This document shows positions 1 through 7,859 of a DNA stretch of 64,000 bases, piece by piece. The position numbers and the translations under genes are program-made. Origin of the DNA: Solimicrobium silvestre (GTDB taxonomy: Bacteria > Pseudomonadota > Gammaproteobacteria > Burkholderiales > Burkholderiaceae_D); contig NZ_PUGF01000003.1 in NCBI RefSeq assembly GCF_002976435.1, positions 186,001-250,000 on the forward strand. The letters run 5' to 3'. The notes beneath the pieces are model-generated. The model did not search any database, was not told where the DNA came from, and worked only from the letters and a program-made list of their open reading frames with translations. How positions within the stretch are numbered: the stretch's first letter is position 1; each line of letters starts with the position of its first letter.

Positions 1-189
1 CCTGGCACTGTGTGACTCGTAATTGGAACTAGTCGTCTGTTATTTTTTGCAATGGATGCAGGGAGCGGAGGATTGTGGTTTTGGCTACTGACGAATAGGA
101 TAGTGAGTCTGTTGACGAAAATTATTATTACGGCAATCTAAAATGGCTGCATATTATTCCAACTCATTGATTTATAAAGAATATTTTTC

Positions 190-214
190 GATAGATGGAC
201 TTGAACCGCCGACC
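190..214 (-). other. tRNA 3'-end relic (possible attachment site)
   Basis: Read on the minus strand, these 25 bases match the T-arm and acceptor strand of the intact tRNA-Met at 49.7 kb at 22 positions. The match stops just before the ACCACCA end. No other tRNA part is present, so this is a fragment in the same orientation as the intact gene. It sits at the edge of the fic remnant and sheath gene, which suggests an old integration boundary. The T-arm is conserved among many tRNAs, so another tRNA could be the source. Confidence 0.45.
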
Positions 215-222
215 ACAAACTA

Positions 223-280
223 GATCCCCGCCTACGCGAGGATGACGTTACACAGTTTTTGGCTTAACTGAACGGCATTA
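223..280. repeat. Dispersed repeat half, second copy at 10457-10515
   Basis: This 58-bp stretch is nearly identical to 10457-10515, including the flank beyond the palindromic core (CCCCGCCTACGCGAGG). It is the right half of the REP-like palindrome that is complete at 10389-10481 and at 57951-58042. Because the shared sequence runs past the palindrome, the two copies came from one duplication and not from independent palindrome insertions. Confidence 0.7.
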
Positions 281-286
281 GAGCCA

Positions 287-535
287 TTACAGGCTTTTGA
301 TTGAACCAGTCTAAAAATAGGTGCATCTCTTGATTTAACTTGTCGGCTGGTAGCGCCAGACACAACTTACATTGCGCCAGTCGCATCATCACGCCAAGAG
401 CCAGTGCGAATTGTTGACAGGTTGCTGTAACCGGTTGGAAAAAGTTCGGCATGCCAAGCAAACAAGCGATCCTGAGTGAAGAATTTTCCAAAATTAGTGG
501 TCGCACCCAGTACCATCTCGACTATGCCATCCACG
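287..535 (-). pseudogene. Fic-domain gene fragment (partial copy)
   Basis: The minus strand encodes a fragment closely matching the middle of the fic gene at 29.9-31.1 kb, from the VDGIVEMVL segment to the DWFNQ segment. A C-to-T change turns the Gln codon after GAM into TAA. A deletion of about 33 bp removes the residues corresponding to VVSGAIGRQKIH. The homology ends abruptly at both sides, before the catalytic HPFxDGNGR motif, so the fragment cannot encode an AMPylase. It is a decayed partial duplicate lying directly downstream of the sheath gene. Confidence 0.8.
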
Positions 536-562
536 TGGCGCTCTGCGTTATCAGTGCAAAAA

Positions 563-2143
563 TCAGCCAGAATTTGCCTGGACTTGCTGGAAGGTGATGG
601 TAATAAATTCAGCAGGGTGAACCACACAAACCTGAACAGTCACATTCAAAATTCCATTCAAAACATCGTCACCAGTCATTGTTGTACCAAGCCCGACACT
701 CACGTTAAAGGCATCCGCAGGAGTCGCTCCAATTAACCCGCCTTCTTTCCACACGCTCGTCAAAAAACTATCGACCGTGCTTTTTATCGCAGCCCACGTA
801 TTGGCATCATTAGGTTCAAATACATAAGAACGTGCTGCTAATTTTATAGATTGTTCTAAAAAAATCATCATTCGTCGCACAGAGAGATAACGCCAATCTT
901 GACTGTTGCCGTCGAGCGTTCTGGCTCCCCAGATTAGAATTCCCTGACCTGGAAATGATCGAATAGCGTTAATAGATTTTCCAGATACGGCATCTACATT
1001 TAAATTTGCTTGCTGACTATCCGACAGATTAATGGGAAGACTAACCGCACCAACAATCGAGGTATTTGCTGGGGAATTCCAGACACCTGCCATATTGTCG
1101 TTAACTGTATACACACCGGCCATCGCACCGCTTGGAGGCAAAATATTGGCCTCTGCTAAAACTAGGTTGATGATTTTACTGTAGAGCGGGCTCGCGTCAA
1201 TAAGGTCGGCCTGCAACTGACTATTTGTCTTTGGATCTGATGGCGGCGTCTCGATCATTGATAAAATCTGGCCAGCAACAGGATTGGGATTACTCGGCGG
1301 ATTGAGAATGGCGGCAAGTTGCTTGATGTCGCCTCCAAACAGATTCGTAAAATCTACATCTCCCGATTGCATAATCGTTGTGCCAATAAATGGATAATAA
1401 CTTATGCCGTAATTCAGTCCAAGACTTCCAGTACTATTCCGAAAATTTTGGATATTGGTAGTGTACATAATTGGATCTGGATTAACTCCACCAATGACAT
1501 CTAAGAGACATACTGCGGTTTGCATCTTAGCAGCCTGCAAAAGCATACTCTGCATGAGTTTCTCATTATCTGGCAAAGATAATAGCGTCGCGTCCGGGCA
1601 AATGTACATCGTTGGTTCCATCTCATTTAATAGCAAAGAAAGACCACGCTGTAAGTCGGATAATTGGACGTTAGGATTGACCACATTAACATTCGGACCT
1701 GAGACTGGTTTGCCACTTGGTGGACCATATGTACCAACGGAAACAATGTATGCATTTGCACCGCCGTTTTGAAAAAAGAGGCGAACGCTGTTGTACATGT
1801 AATAGATCGTATTTGGATCTGGCAGGACAGAATAATAAACTCCGTCAATTAAGACATAGTCGCCAGCTGTTGGAACGCCAATTTGCGCAACCAAATAGTA
1901 TTCAGGATTATATTGCTTCGCCGGATCAGCTGGCGGCGGTGGATCTGGCAACATAAAAATTGCTTGAAACTCTGCAAAGGAAGTAATTAAAGATGGGATA
2001 TTGAAATACGACTTCCCCAGATACGCTGCTGCCGCGGTATACCCTATAAATGCTGGTACCGCCGTTTCAACCGGGACAACCGAATTTGGAAAACCATTAA
2101 TCTCGTTGATGTATACGCCTGGTGTTGATAGTGATGTGGTCAT
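563..2143 (-). CDS. Contractile tail sheath protein (phage/eCIS type), orphan
   Basis: This 526-residue protein is a full-length contractile tail sheath subunit of the phage or extracellular contractile-injection (Afp/PVC-like) kind. The N-terminus has the PGVYINEI strand, followed by a VPAFIGYT stretch. The C-terminal half carries family-typical blocks: AGVWNSPAN, then ILIWGARTL, then WRYLSVRRMMIFLEQSI, VFEPN, and PAEFI near the end. The start at 2143 has AGGACG 10-15 bases upstream. In known systems this protein polymerises around the inner tube and contracts to drive it into a target. No tube, baseplate, ATPase or spike gene lies within the window, so it is an orphan here unless partners lie left of position 1. 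It is not TssB/TssC, which have different sequence blocks. Confidence 0.85.
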   Translation of the reverse strand: MTTSLSTPGVYINEINGFPNSVVPVETAVPAFIGYTAAAAYLGKSYFNIPSLITSFAEFQAIFMLPDPPPPADPAKQYNPEYYLVAQIGVPTAGDYVLIDGVYYSVLPDPNTIYYMYNSVRLFFQNGGANAYIVSVGTYGPPSGKPVSGPNVNVVNPNVQLSDLQRGLSLLLNEMEPTMYICPDATLLSLPDNEKLMQSMLLQAAKMQTAVCLLDVIGGVNPDPIMYTTNIQNFRNSTGSLGLNYGISYYPFIGTTIMQSGDVDFTNLFGGDIKQLAAILNPPSNPNPVAGQILSMIETPPSDPKTNSQLQADLIDASPLYSKIINLVLAEANILPPSGAMAGVYTVNDNMAGVWNSPANTSIVGAVSLPINLSDSQQANLNVDAVSGKSINAIRSFPGQGILIWGARTLDGNSQDWRYLSVRRMMIFLEQSIKLAARSYVFEPNDANTWAAIKSTVDSFLTSVWKEGGLIGATPADAFNVSVGLGTTMTGDDVLNGILNVTVQVCVVHPAEFITITFQQVQANSG

Positions 2144-2263
2144 ATGATGTATCGTCCTAGAATCCTGATGAGTACTATTGGAAAATTCCTTGTGCAGGGA
2201 CTGGAAAAACAGTGAGCCAATTACAAATACATATAGATTTAAATCGGGATAAAAATATTGACG

Positions 2264-2500
2264 TTATTTTGTAGCCGAAATAGTTGAGCATCCTAGCTCA
2301 ATTTGAGATTTAATCTGAATCCAAGTATCTCCTGGCACATACGAACTGGCCATATTTACGATATCGTACAGCGGTGATACTTGCAGGTCATCAGAGATTG
2401 AGTCTGTGTAACCAACCCTATTCATCAACTCATCGACTACCCACTTGGCACACGCAAAAAAACACGGATTGTCAAACAACACAACAAAATCATGTTTCAA
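2264..2500 (-). CDS. Small hypothetical protein
   Basis: This is an open frame of 78 residues on the sheath strand, upstream of the sheath gene. It begins with a TTG codon and has no convincing ribosome binding site. The composition is protein-like (several Trp, Cys, and a hydrophobic/acidic middle), but I recognise no family. It could be the C-terminal remainder of a larger gene whose front was lost, since the sequence upstream is AT-rich and non-coding. Confidence 0.25.
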   Translation of the reverse strand: MKHDFVVLFDNPCFFACAKWVVDELMNRVGYTDSISDDLQVSPLYDIVNMASSYVPGDTWIQIKSQIELGCSTISATK

Positions 2501-2866
2501 GGGAATGTTGCTGAATTACTACAAATATGCAGAATGCATAAATAGGGAATAGATCTTTAAAATATTTCCGTGTAAATTTACTTAGCTTGATAATTTATTA
2601 AAACGTATGCCGGCTGTAAGTAGAGAGAAACAGGGGACATGTTTTGGCAGGGTTGGCGCACAACGTCAACATCACCTCGAGCGAGGTTAGCTCGAATAAG
2701 TAGTTGTTTACATGTTTGCTTAAGTAAAAAGTCTTCCCCCTCAAAGTAATAATTAAAAGAACAAATTGGAATAGATGAATACCTTGCCCGAGTTGTATTA
2801 GGTCATTGTTCTTTTCATCCAGCAGTCTTAATCATATTAAATTAACGTACATATCAGGGAATAATT
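2501..2866. other. AT-rich intergenic stretch upstream of luxR
   Basis: No gene is visible here. The stretch is AT-rich, and the luxR promoter should lie in it. I see no CT-N12-AG dyad like those before luxI and the two biosynthetic operons, so luxR itself may not be under the same box. Confidence 0.4.
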
Positions 2867-2974
2867 GTGCTTAAAAAAATAGTATTTAGTTGGTGGATGA
2901 TCAGTGCGTTGATGATGGTTGGTCAGCAGGTACAAGCGACGATTACCATAAAAGAGGATCGAACTTATGGATGA
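2867..2974 (+). CDS. 35-residue signal-peptide-like leader ORF overlapping luxR
   Basis: A GTG start at 2867, with AGGGA six bases upstream, opens a 35-codon frame. It runs through Lys-Lys-Ile and a hydrophobic stretch to a QVQA-type cleavage-like site, then a short polar tail. It ends with TGA at 2972, overlapping the luxR ATG at 2967 in another frame. The luxR ribosome binding site (AAGAGGA) lies inside it, so translation may be coupled. It may be the N-terminus of a lost secreted protein or a true leader peptide; the sequence alone does not decide. Confidence 0.4.
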   Translation: MLKKIVFSWWMISALMMVGQQVQATITIKEDRTYG

Positions 2975-3731
2975 GGTTTTCGGAAATTCCGGCGTCGCGC
3001 CAGATTTTTTTACGACCTATGACGCGCTGATGAATGCGCGCGATGAAACCGATACGATCACGCGGTTGCAGACAGCCGCTCAGGGGCTGGGGTTTGATAA
3101 GGTGCTGTTTGCCGTCATCCCGCAGCCCAAAGTTAACATTGCCGACATCTACCTGCGTAGTAATTATCCGGACAAGTGGCGCGAACACTACGACCGCAAC
3201 AATCTGAGCGCCGCCGATCCTACGGTCGAGTACTGCTTTAAATCCAGCTCGCCGTTTGTTTGGATGCCGCAGTCCTTCAAAACTACTGAACAGCAGGCGC
3301 TGTATGAAGAAGCCGCTTCGTTCGGCCTGAAGGTCGGCGTCACCTTGCCGATCCGCGGTATCGCTGGCGAGGTCGGCATGTTGACCTGCGTGCGCGACGA
3401 AAATCCCGGCCCCGCCTTCCTCAAAGAACTGAGCCAGAACCTGGGCGGCCTGTCGCTGCTGCGCGATGTTGCCTTCGACTCGCTGCACCAGTATGTGCAC
3501 GCGTCGGTGGCGCCAGCCATAGACGTCCCGACGCTAACCTCCCGTGAGATGGATTGCCTGCAGTGGATGTGCGCCGGAAAGACCGCCTGGGAAATCGGCC
3601 GCATCCTCAGCATCTCGGAAGCGGGCGTCAATTTTCACATCTGTAATCTGCGTACCAAATTCGGCGTCAGCCGCCGCAATGACGTCGTGATCAAGGCGAT
3701 CCGTCTCGGCCTGATCACCCTGCCCGGCTAA
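2967..3731 (+). CDS. luxR: LuxR-family AHL-responsive transcription regulator
   Basis: This 254-residue regulator has an N-terminal autoinducer-binding domain (about 20-175) and a C-terminal LuxR helix-turn-helix (about 188-250). The ligand-pocket residues invariant in TraR/LasR-type receptors are visible with the right spacing: Trp71, Tyr75, Asp84-Pro85 and Trp99. The DNA-binding part shows LTSREMDCLQW, GKTAWEIG and NFHICNLRTKF. The ATG at 2967 follows AAGAGGA. The gene faces luxI across an RsaL-like gene, and the two 3' ends overlap by four bases. It is the expected activator of luxI and of the biosynthetic operons whose promoters carry CT-N12-AG boxes. The symbol names the family only. Confidence 0.93.
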   Translation: MDEVFGNSGVAPDFFTTYDALMNARDETDTITRLQTAAQGLGFDKVLFAVIPQPKVNIADIYLRSNYPDKWREHYDRNNLSAADPTVEYCFKSSSPFVWMPQSFKTTEQQALYEEAASFGLKVGVTLPIRGIAGEVGMLTCVRDENPGPAFLKELSQNLGGLSLLRDVAFDSLHQYVHASVAPAIDVPTLTSREMDCLQWMCAGKTAWEIGRILSISEAGVNFHICNLRTKFGVSRRNDVVIKAIRLGLITLPG

Positions 3732-4066
3732 TTGCCTTCGCTGTCGAAGCTGGGGGATCTCACCTGCTGCAAGTTGGAGTCATCAATAACACGCAGCAGG
3801 TAAAGCCGGATCAGCAACAATACTGGCAGCGGAATCGGCTTACCCCGTTCAAAACGGCTGCCCTGGGTCTGCGTTACCCCGAAACGGTGCCAGAACTGGG
3901 TCTGATTTTCCCGCATCACATGACGCAGGTCGCGTATCAAATTTTTATCCCGAGAGGTAATCCAGTACAGATTATTTTCTCCGCCGCCGGTTTTATCCTC
4001 TGACAATTCAAGAATTAATCGGCCTTCTGGAATAACTTCGCTCGTGGTTTTATATATTTTTAGCAT
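3728..4066 (-). CDS. RsaL-like HTH repressor of the quorum-sensing locus
   Basis: This 112-residue protein has a helix-turn-helix region at about 45-95 whose core, FWHRFGVTQTQGSRFERG then IPLPVLLLIRLYL, closely resembles the tetrahelical HTH of Pseudomonas RsaL as I remember it. RsaL represses lasI and buffers AHL output. The gene lies immediately downstream of luxI on the same strand with a 76-bp gap and is probably co-transcribed with it, whereas rsaL of Pseudomonas is transcribed towards lasI from between lasR and lasI. The N-terminal 40 residues are not recognisable. A generic XRE-family repressor is the alternative. Confidence 0.6.
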   Translation of the reverse strand: MLKIYKTTSEVIPEGRLILELSEDKTGGGENNLYWITSRDKNLIRDLRHVMRENQTQFWHRFGVTQTQGSRFERGKPIPLPVLLLIRLYLLRVIDDSNLQQVRSPSFDSEGN

Positions 4067-4100
4067 TTTTGTCTAAGTTAAAACAGGCAACGATTAGTCG

Positions 4101-4135
4101 TTTAAAAATCGCCACCTTTTTATTTAAAAATCGCC
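4101..4135. repeat. 13-bp direct repeat between luxI and the RsaL-like gene
   Basis: TTTAAAAATCGCC occurs at 4101-4113 and again at 4123-4135, in the spacer between the two co-directional genes. It is one of several short tandem duplications in spacers of this locus and the biosynthetic cluster. No hairpin is formed, so it is not a terminator. Confidence 0.75.
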
Positions 4136-4142
4136 GCTTTTT

Positions 4143-4727
4143 TTAATGCACAGCATTGCCAAACAAAGCCGTGCGAGTTTTTTCGCCCAGGTGAATTTCC
4201 AGGGCTACCGCACGTTCCACACCGACTTGCAGCGGAGGACCCATACGGCTGGTTTCAACGCCGGTGTGGCGCAGCAAACGCTCAATGGCGGTGGTGGTCA
4301 CGGTCACATATTTGTCGATACCCTGCTTGTCGGCGAATTCAACGATGCCGCGCATCGCTGCAATCGCGCGCTCGGCAAAACCGAACTTGGAATCACCGTC
4401 GGTTTCTATGGCGAAGCGGCTCAGCTCCCAAATACGCTCTTGTTCCGGAGCTGTTGCACCGTGCAGCAACTCTGGGAAGGTGTCCTTCAGCATGTATGGG
4501 CCTTCGGTCGGCATCATGCGCCAAGTACCGCACACTTTATTGTCGTCGTCGCGGATCACCATGTAGTGCGGCTCGAGCGCATCGTAACCATCAATTTCCA
4601 TTCCAGCCAAAACCGGCACTTCCCAGCCCATGCGGTCCTTGAAGACTTTGGCGCGCAGTACGTGCATGTCGCGCAGGTCGTTACGGTTGAATTCGTTGCG
4701 TTGGTTTATTTGAATCGTTGAGCCCAT
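4143..4727 (-). CDS. luxI: LuxI-family acyl-homoserine-lactone synthase
   Basis: This 194-residue enzyme joins an acyl chain from acyl-ACP to S-adenosylmethionine to give an N-acylhomoserine lactone. The invariant family residues are present: Arg25, Phe29 and Trp35 in RAKVFKDRMGW; Asp46 and Asp49 in EIDGYD; Arg70 in GTWRM; Phe84; and Glu101 with Arg104 in WELSRFAI. The length is normal for the family. The ATG follows AAGGAAACTGTC. Two CT-N12-AG dyads lie 127-176 bases upstream, which fits positive autoregulation by the neighbouring LuxR. Acyl-chain length cannot be read from the sequence. The symbol names the family only. Confidence 0.95.
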   Translation of the reverse strand: MGSTIQINQRNEFNRNDLRDMHVLRAKVFKDRMGWEVPVLAGMEIDGYDALEPHYMVIRDDDNKVCGTWRMMPTEGPYMLKDTFPELLHGATAPEQERIWELSRFAIETDGDSKFGFAERAIAAMRGIVEFADKQGIDKYVTVTTTAIERLLRHTGVETSRMGPPLQVGVERAVALEIHLGEKTRTALFGNAVH

Positions 4728-4852
4728 GACAGTTTCCTTTAATAAATTAGATTTAATTAGATTTAATTAGATAACCCGTTTTTGCTTCACTTTTCGCTAC
4801 TCACTTACTGCAGTTGATGTAGCTACTTTATGCGTTTTGACTAAGCAAAATA

Positions 4853-4904
4853 ACTAGCAGCTCGACTAGTGCAACTGACGCAACAACCTATTAGAACTAC
4901 TAGC
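4853..4904 (-). promoter_or_regulatory. Two lux/las-type boxes in the luxI promoter
   Basis: Two dyads fit the las/rhl pattern CT-N12-AG: 4854-4869 (CTAGCAGCTCGACTAG, with perfect ACTAG/CTAGT arms) and 4888-4903 (CTATTAGAACTACTAG). Read on the minus strand, the second has the 19-mer GCTAGTAGTTCTAATAGGT. This agrees at 15 of 19 positions with the site before the DUF2141 operon at 10260. They precede luxI and probably bind the LuxR protein; one of them could instead serve the RsaL-like protein. Confidence 0.65.
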
Positions 4905-5020
4905 GATGTCCGGGTTAAAACCTGTTAAACAAATCAAAAATACTCAACCATTACTAAAGAAAATAACCATTCCCTATTGGGCGAGCACCATCAGGCACCA
5001 GCCATGTTCCCAGCGTATTT

Positions 5021-5797
5021 TTAGCTCGTATCCTGCCAAGGCAACGCGGTATCGCCGTTCAGATAGCGGAAGCGGACCGGCCGACCGTAACGGTAAGCCA
5101 GCGCCAGCTGGCAACCGCGCATGCGGCGCTGGGCGATAAAAGCATTAGGCGCGACTCTGTCCTCCACTGGCGCGCGGTCATGCGCGACAATCAGGCCGGC
5201 AGAGGTGCGTTCAAAACGGCAGTCGGCCATCGACTTGTGCATACCCAATCCCAGCGCTTTCAAATGAGCTTCCTTCAGCGTCCATTGTTCCAGGAAGCGC
5301 CCATAGCGCTGCTCTTCGGGCACTTCCATCAGTTGCGCCAGATCGTCCGGATGGAAGAACTTGCAGGCAATGTGCATAAAACTGGACCGCACCGGCACCA
5401 CTGTCTCGACGTCAACCCCGAGCACCGAATCGCTGCCGACCGCCAGCGCCACGTGCGAGGCGCAGTGCGACAGACTGAAATGCAGCTCTCCATGCTCGGC
5501 CAAAGTAGGACGGCCCCACTCATCGCGATGGAAAGTCAGTGAGCGCGGGTCGCACTCGGCATACGCGCCCAACACCAGTCGCTGCAATACCCGGCTTTGC
5601 AGGTATTGCCACTGGCGTTCCACCGGTCGGATCTTTTGCCAGTTCGCCAGTTCCAGCGCCGCCAACAGCGACAGATAGCGCTGGGGCGAGTCGCGGCAGG
5701 CCGAATGGTCAAGTTCCAGCAGATAGATCGCCACCGCGTTGTGGGCGGGCAGCCCTAGCGGATCTATCGTCGGCGGCAACAAGAATGCTTCATCCAT
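5021..5797 (-). CDS. Sfp-type 4'-phosphopantetheinyl transferase
   Basis: This 258-residue enzyme transfers the phosphopantetheine arm from CoA to carrier proteins, here presumably the cluster ACP at 20.5 kb. Typical blocks are present: RPTL at about 96 followed by HFSLSHC, the magnesium-binding LGVDVE with Asp129 and Glu131, and WTLKEAHLKALGLG at about 172-185. It is longer than AcpS and belongs to the Sfp/EntD group. It is the last gene of the export operon, 12 bases after the outer-membrane protein gene. Having its own activating enzyme supports a self-contained secondary-metabolite cluster. Confidence 0.92.
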   Translation of the reverse strand: MDEAFLLPPTIDPLGLPAHNAVAIYLLELDHSACRDSPQRYLSLLAALELANWQKIRPVERQWQYLQSRVLQRLVLGAYAECDPRSLTFHRDEWGRPTLAEHGELHFSLSHCASHVALAVGSDSVLGVDVETVVPVRSSFMHIACKFFHPDDLAQLMEVPEEQRYGRFLEQWTLKEAHLKALGLGMHKSMADCRFERTSAGLIVAHDRAPVEDRVAPNAFIAQRRMRGCQLALAYRYGRPVRFRYLNGDTALPWQDTS

Positions 5798-5809
5798 GAT
5801 CGTCTTTCG

Positions 5810-7078
5810 TTAAAATGTCTTCAGCAACACCAGGTGAGCCTGGTAGCGGTATGGGGTCAAGCCAAATTCACTATTTGCTTTGCCGGTGAACGCGTTCAAA
5901 TCGGCCTCCAATGTCAGGTGGTCGCGTAACTTCCAGGTCTTGGACAAGGTGGTCATCGCGCTGCCATCGGCCACGCCGGCAAAGGTGGACAGAAACCAGG
6001 TGGCGTCGCCCTGCCCCAGCTCGGCGCGCAGATACAAATAGTCGCGCCGCACGCCGTTCGGTGTGCTGCCCAACAGAGACAGATCGGTGCCCAGATTGCC
6101 CACGGCGGCGTCATGGTAAGGACCGTTCAGCGCAGCGGTATGCAGCGCTAGTTGTTCGTTGTATAGTTTCCACTGGCTACCGGACACGCCGTCGCCGTGG
6201 TGCACCCACTCGCCATACAACGCTACTCCGCGCTGCGGGGTCCAAGTGGCACCAATCACCGAACGCAGCACGTAATCGTGCCCAGGGTCGTAACTGAACT
6301 CCAGCGGCGGAAGAAACAACTGCGCCGGACCGGACAGCAAGCCGACCGGGAACTCGCGCGCCTCGGCTGGACCATAATAAGCATCGGCGTGCAGCGTCAC
6401 TTCGTCCACGCCATACGACGTCGACACGCCAGCACCGACGCGCGCGCTATCGCGCTTGCGCAGCATCAGCGCAGTGTTCAGTCCCGGCGCCAATTCGCCC
6501 GACCAGCGGATCGCCAGCTGGCGCGCATTGGTCTGCTCGGCCTGATTATTGCCAGGGTTGGACGTGCTGGCCACGATGTCGGTCGTGACCGAGTCGCCCA
6601 AATAGGTAGCCACCAGCATCGGAATGCCCTGGCTGCGGCCTTCGGTATCGAACACGTCGCGCAGATCGGTCTGCGACGACTTGAAAAAGCCCAACGGCTG
6701 GAACGACATGCCGTTATCCCAGGTCAGCAATTGCTGACCTGCCGAGAAATGCCAGCGTTCACCCCAGAGCCAGCCATAATACAATTCCTGCAGGCTGGCA
6801 TAGCGCTCAGTCGGCGAGCCGCTGCCGCTATAGCTCTCGCTGTCCACGGTCAACCGAGTGCGCCAGCGTACACCGCTGACATTGCCTTCCAGCCCCAGCG
6901 CCAGCTCGCCAGCGCCGCCACCCGCACCGAACAAATTGTCCGGATTGGCGGCGGTACTGCGCGCCTGCGTCTGTATCAGGTCGGTCAGGGCATAGCCATG
7001 CACGCCAGCATCATCGGCCAAGGCGGTCACCGGCAGAGCCAGCGCCGCGTAGATCAAGGGAAGAAAGACGGGGCGCAT
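5810..7078 (-). CDS. Outer-membrane beta-barrel protein of the export module
   Basis: This 422-residue protein starts with a Sec signal peptide (cleavage near ALADD, residue 22). It continues with alternating aromatic/polar strands typical of a transmembrane beta-barrel and ends in a C-terminal Phe, the usual assembly signal. It has no TolC-like coiled coil. It is encoded four bases after a LolA-like periplasmic carrier and downstream of an ABC ATPase and FtsX permease, so it is a good candidate for the outer-membrane receiver or exit of the cluster product. I do not recognise a precise family; a DUF1302-like barrel is possible. Confidence 0.7.
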   Translation of the reverse strand: MRPVFLPLIYAALALPVTALADDAGVHGYALTDLIQTQARSTAANPDNLFGAGGGAGELALGLEGNVSGVRWRTRLTVDSESYSGSGSPTERYASLQELYYGWLWGERWHFSAGQQLLTWDNGMSFQPLGFFKSSQTDLRDVFDTEGRSQGIPMLVATYLGDSVTTDIVASTSNPGNNQAEQTNARQLAIRWSGELAPGLNTALMLRKRDSARVGAGVSTSYGVDEVTLHADAYYGPAEAREFPVGLLSGPAQLFLPPLEFSYDPGHDYVLRSVIGATWTPQRGVALYGEWVHHGDGVSGSQWKLYNEQLALHTAALNGPYHDAAVGNLGTDLSLLGSTPNGVRRDYLYLRAELGQGDATWFLSTFAGVADGSAMTTLSKTWKLRDHLTLEADLNAFTGKANSEFGLTPYRYQAHLVLLKTF

Positions 7079-7082
7079 CAGA

Positions 7083-7859
7083 TCAGTTTTCCAAAACTAA
7101 GGCTTGTGGTTGGAACATCGCGGCTGGCGTGCTGCTGGACTCCACCGCATCAATTTGCTGCACCGTGCGCTTGTCCGTATTGACGGCGTCAATATAGGTC
7201 AGCGTGGTCAACAGATTTTGGCCGCCGACCTTTTTCAGGCCGCCGAACTTCAGCGTCTTCAGTTTGCGGCCAGTACCCGCCATCAGGTCGGCCTGCACCG
7301 GCACCTGATCGGCCTTGTTCACGTACAGCGTAATGCTGGCGTACGAGGCTTCCGGCGATTTAGCGATTAAAGTCAGCACCCAGCAATCATGGTCGTCGAT
7401 GCGGGCTTCGCTCTGGCTGGCGAAGGCGGCGCTGTAATCATCGGCCAAATTCAAGCGCGAGATGTCACCGATACTGGCCTGTCCACGCAACGTCTGTAGT
7501 GGCGTCAGGCGCATCGGACGGCGGGTGCGCGGTGCGTACAACCAGTAGCCGCCCGGCGTGTACAGATATTTCTGGCCGCGCTGATCACCGTCTTCCGCCA
7601 GCACCAGAGTGCCAGCGTCACGTCGGATCAGGCCGGTGTAGCGATAAGTATCCTGAGCGCCGCTCTCACTGGTAGTCAGCGTGAACACCATTTTCAAATT
7701 GGCGGCGCTGGGACGGCGCAAGGCGTCCAACTTAGCCACCAGCGCAGCCGGGTCGACCGCGGCAGTGGTGGCGGTGGCGGCTGTGGCGCTATACCAGCAG
7801 GAGCTGGCCAAAGCGAACACCAGCGCAGCGGAAATGTGTAGAGTCGTTTTCGTTTTCAT
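7083..7859 (-). CDS. LolA-like periplasmic lipoprotein/lipid carrier
   Basis: The ATG at 7859 overlaps the permease stop (ATGA) and gives 258 residues. A longer open frame upstream is only read-through of the permease region. A signal peptide covers about residues 1-28. The mature part fits the outer-membrane lipoprotein-sorting (LolA-like) fold: strand-rich, with GGYWLYAPRTRRPMRL, GDISRLNL and DDHDCWVLTL blocks. LolA-type proteins carry acylated molecules from an FtsX-type ABC extractor to the outer membrane. Its position between the permease and a beta-barrel gene suggests the same role here for an acylated product or lipoprotein. Confidence 0.75.
   Translation of the reverse strand: MKTKTTLHISAALVFALASSCWYSATAATATTAAVDPAALVAKLDALRRPSAANLKMVFTLTTSESGAQDTYRYTGLIRRDAGTLVLAEDGDQRGQKYLYTPGGYWLYAPRTRRPMRLTPLQTLRGQASIGDISRLNLADDYSAAFASQSEARIDDHDCWVLTLIAKSPEASYASITLYVNKADQVPVQADLMAGTGRKLKTLKFGGLKKVGGQNLLTTLTYIDAVNTDKRTVQQIDAVESSSTPAAMFQPQALVLEN

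Noticed and set aside
563-2143. Sheath gene considered as a type VI secretion TssB/TssC component
   Set aside because: The C-terminal blocks are those of phage/eCIS sheaths, and no tss gene is nearby.
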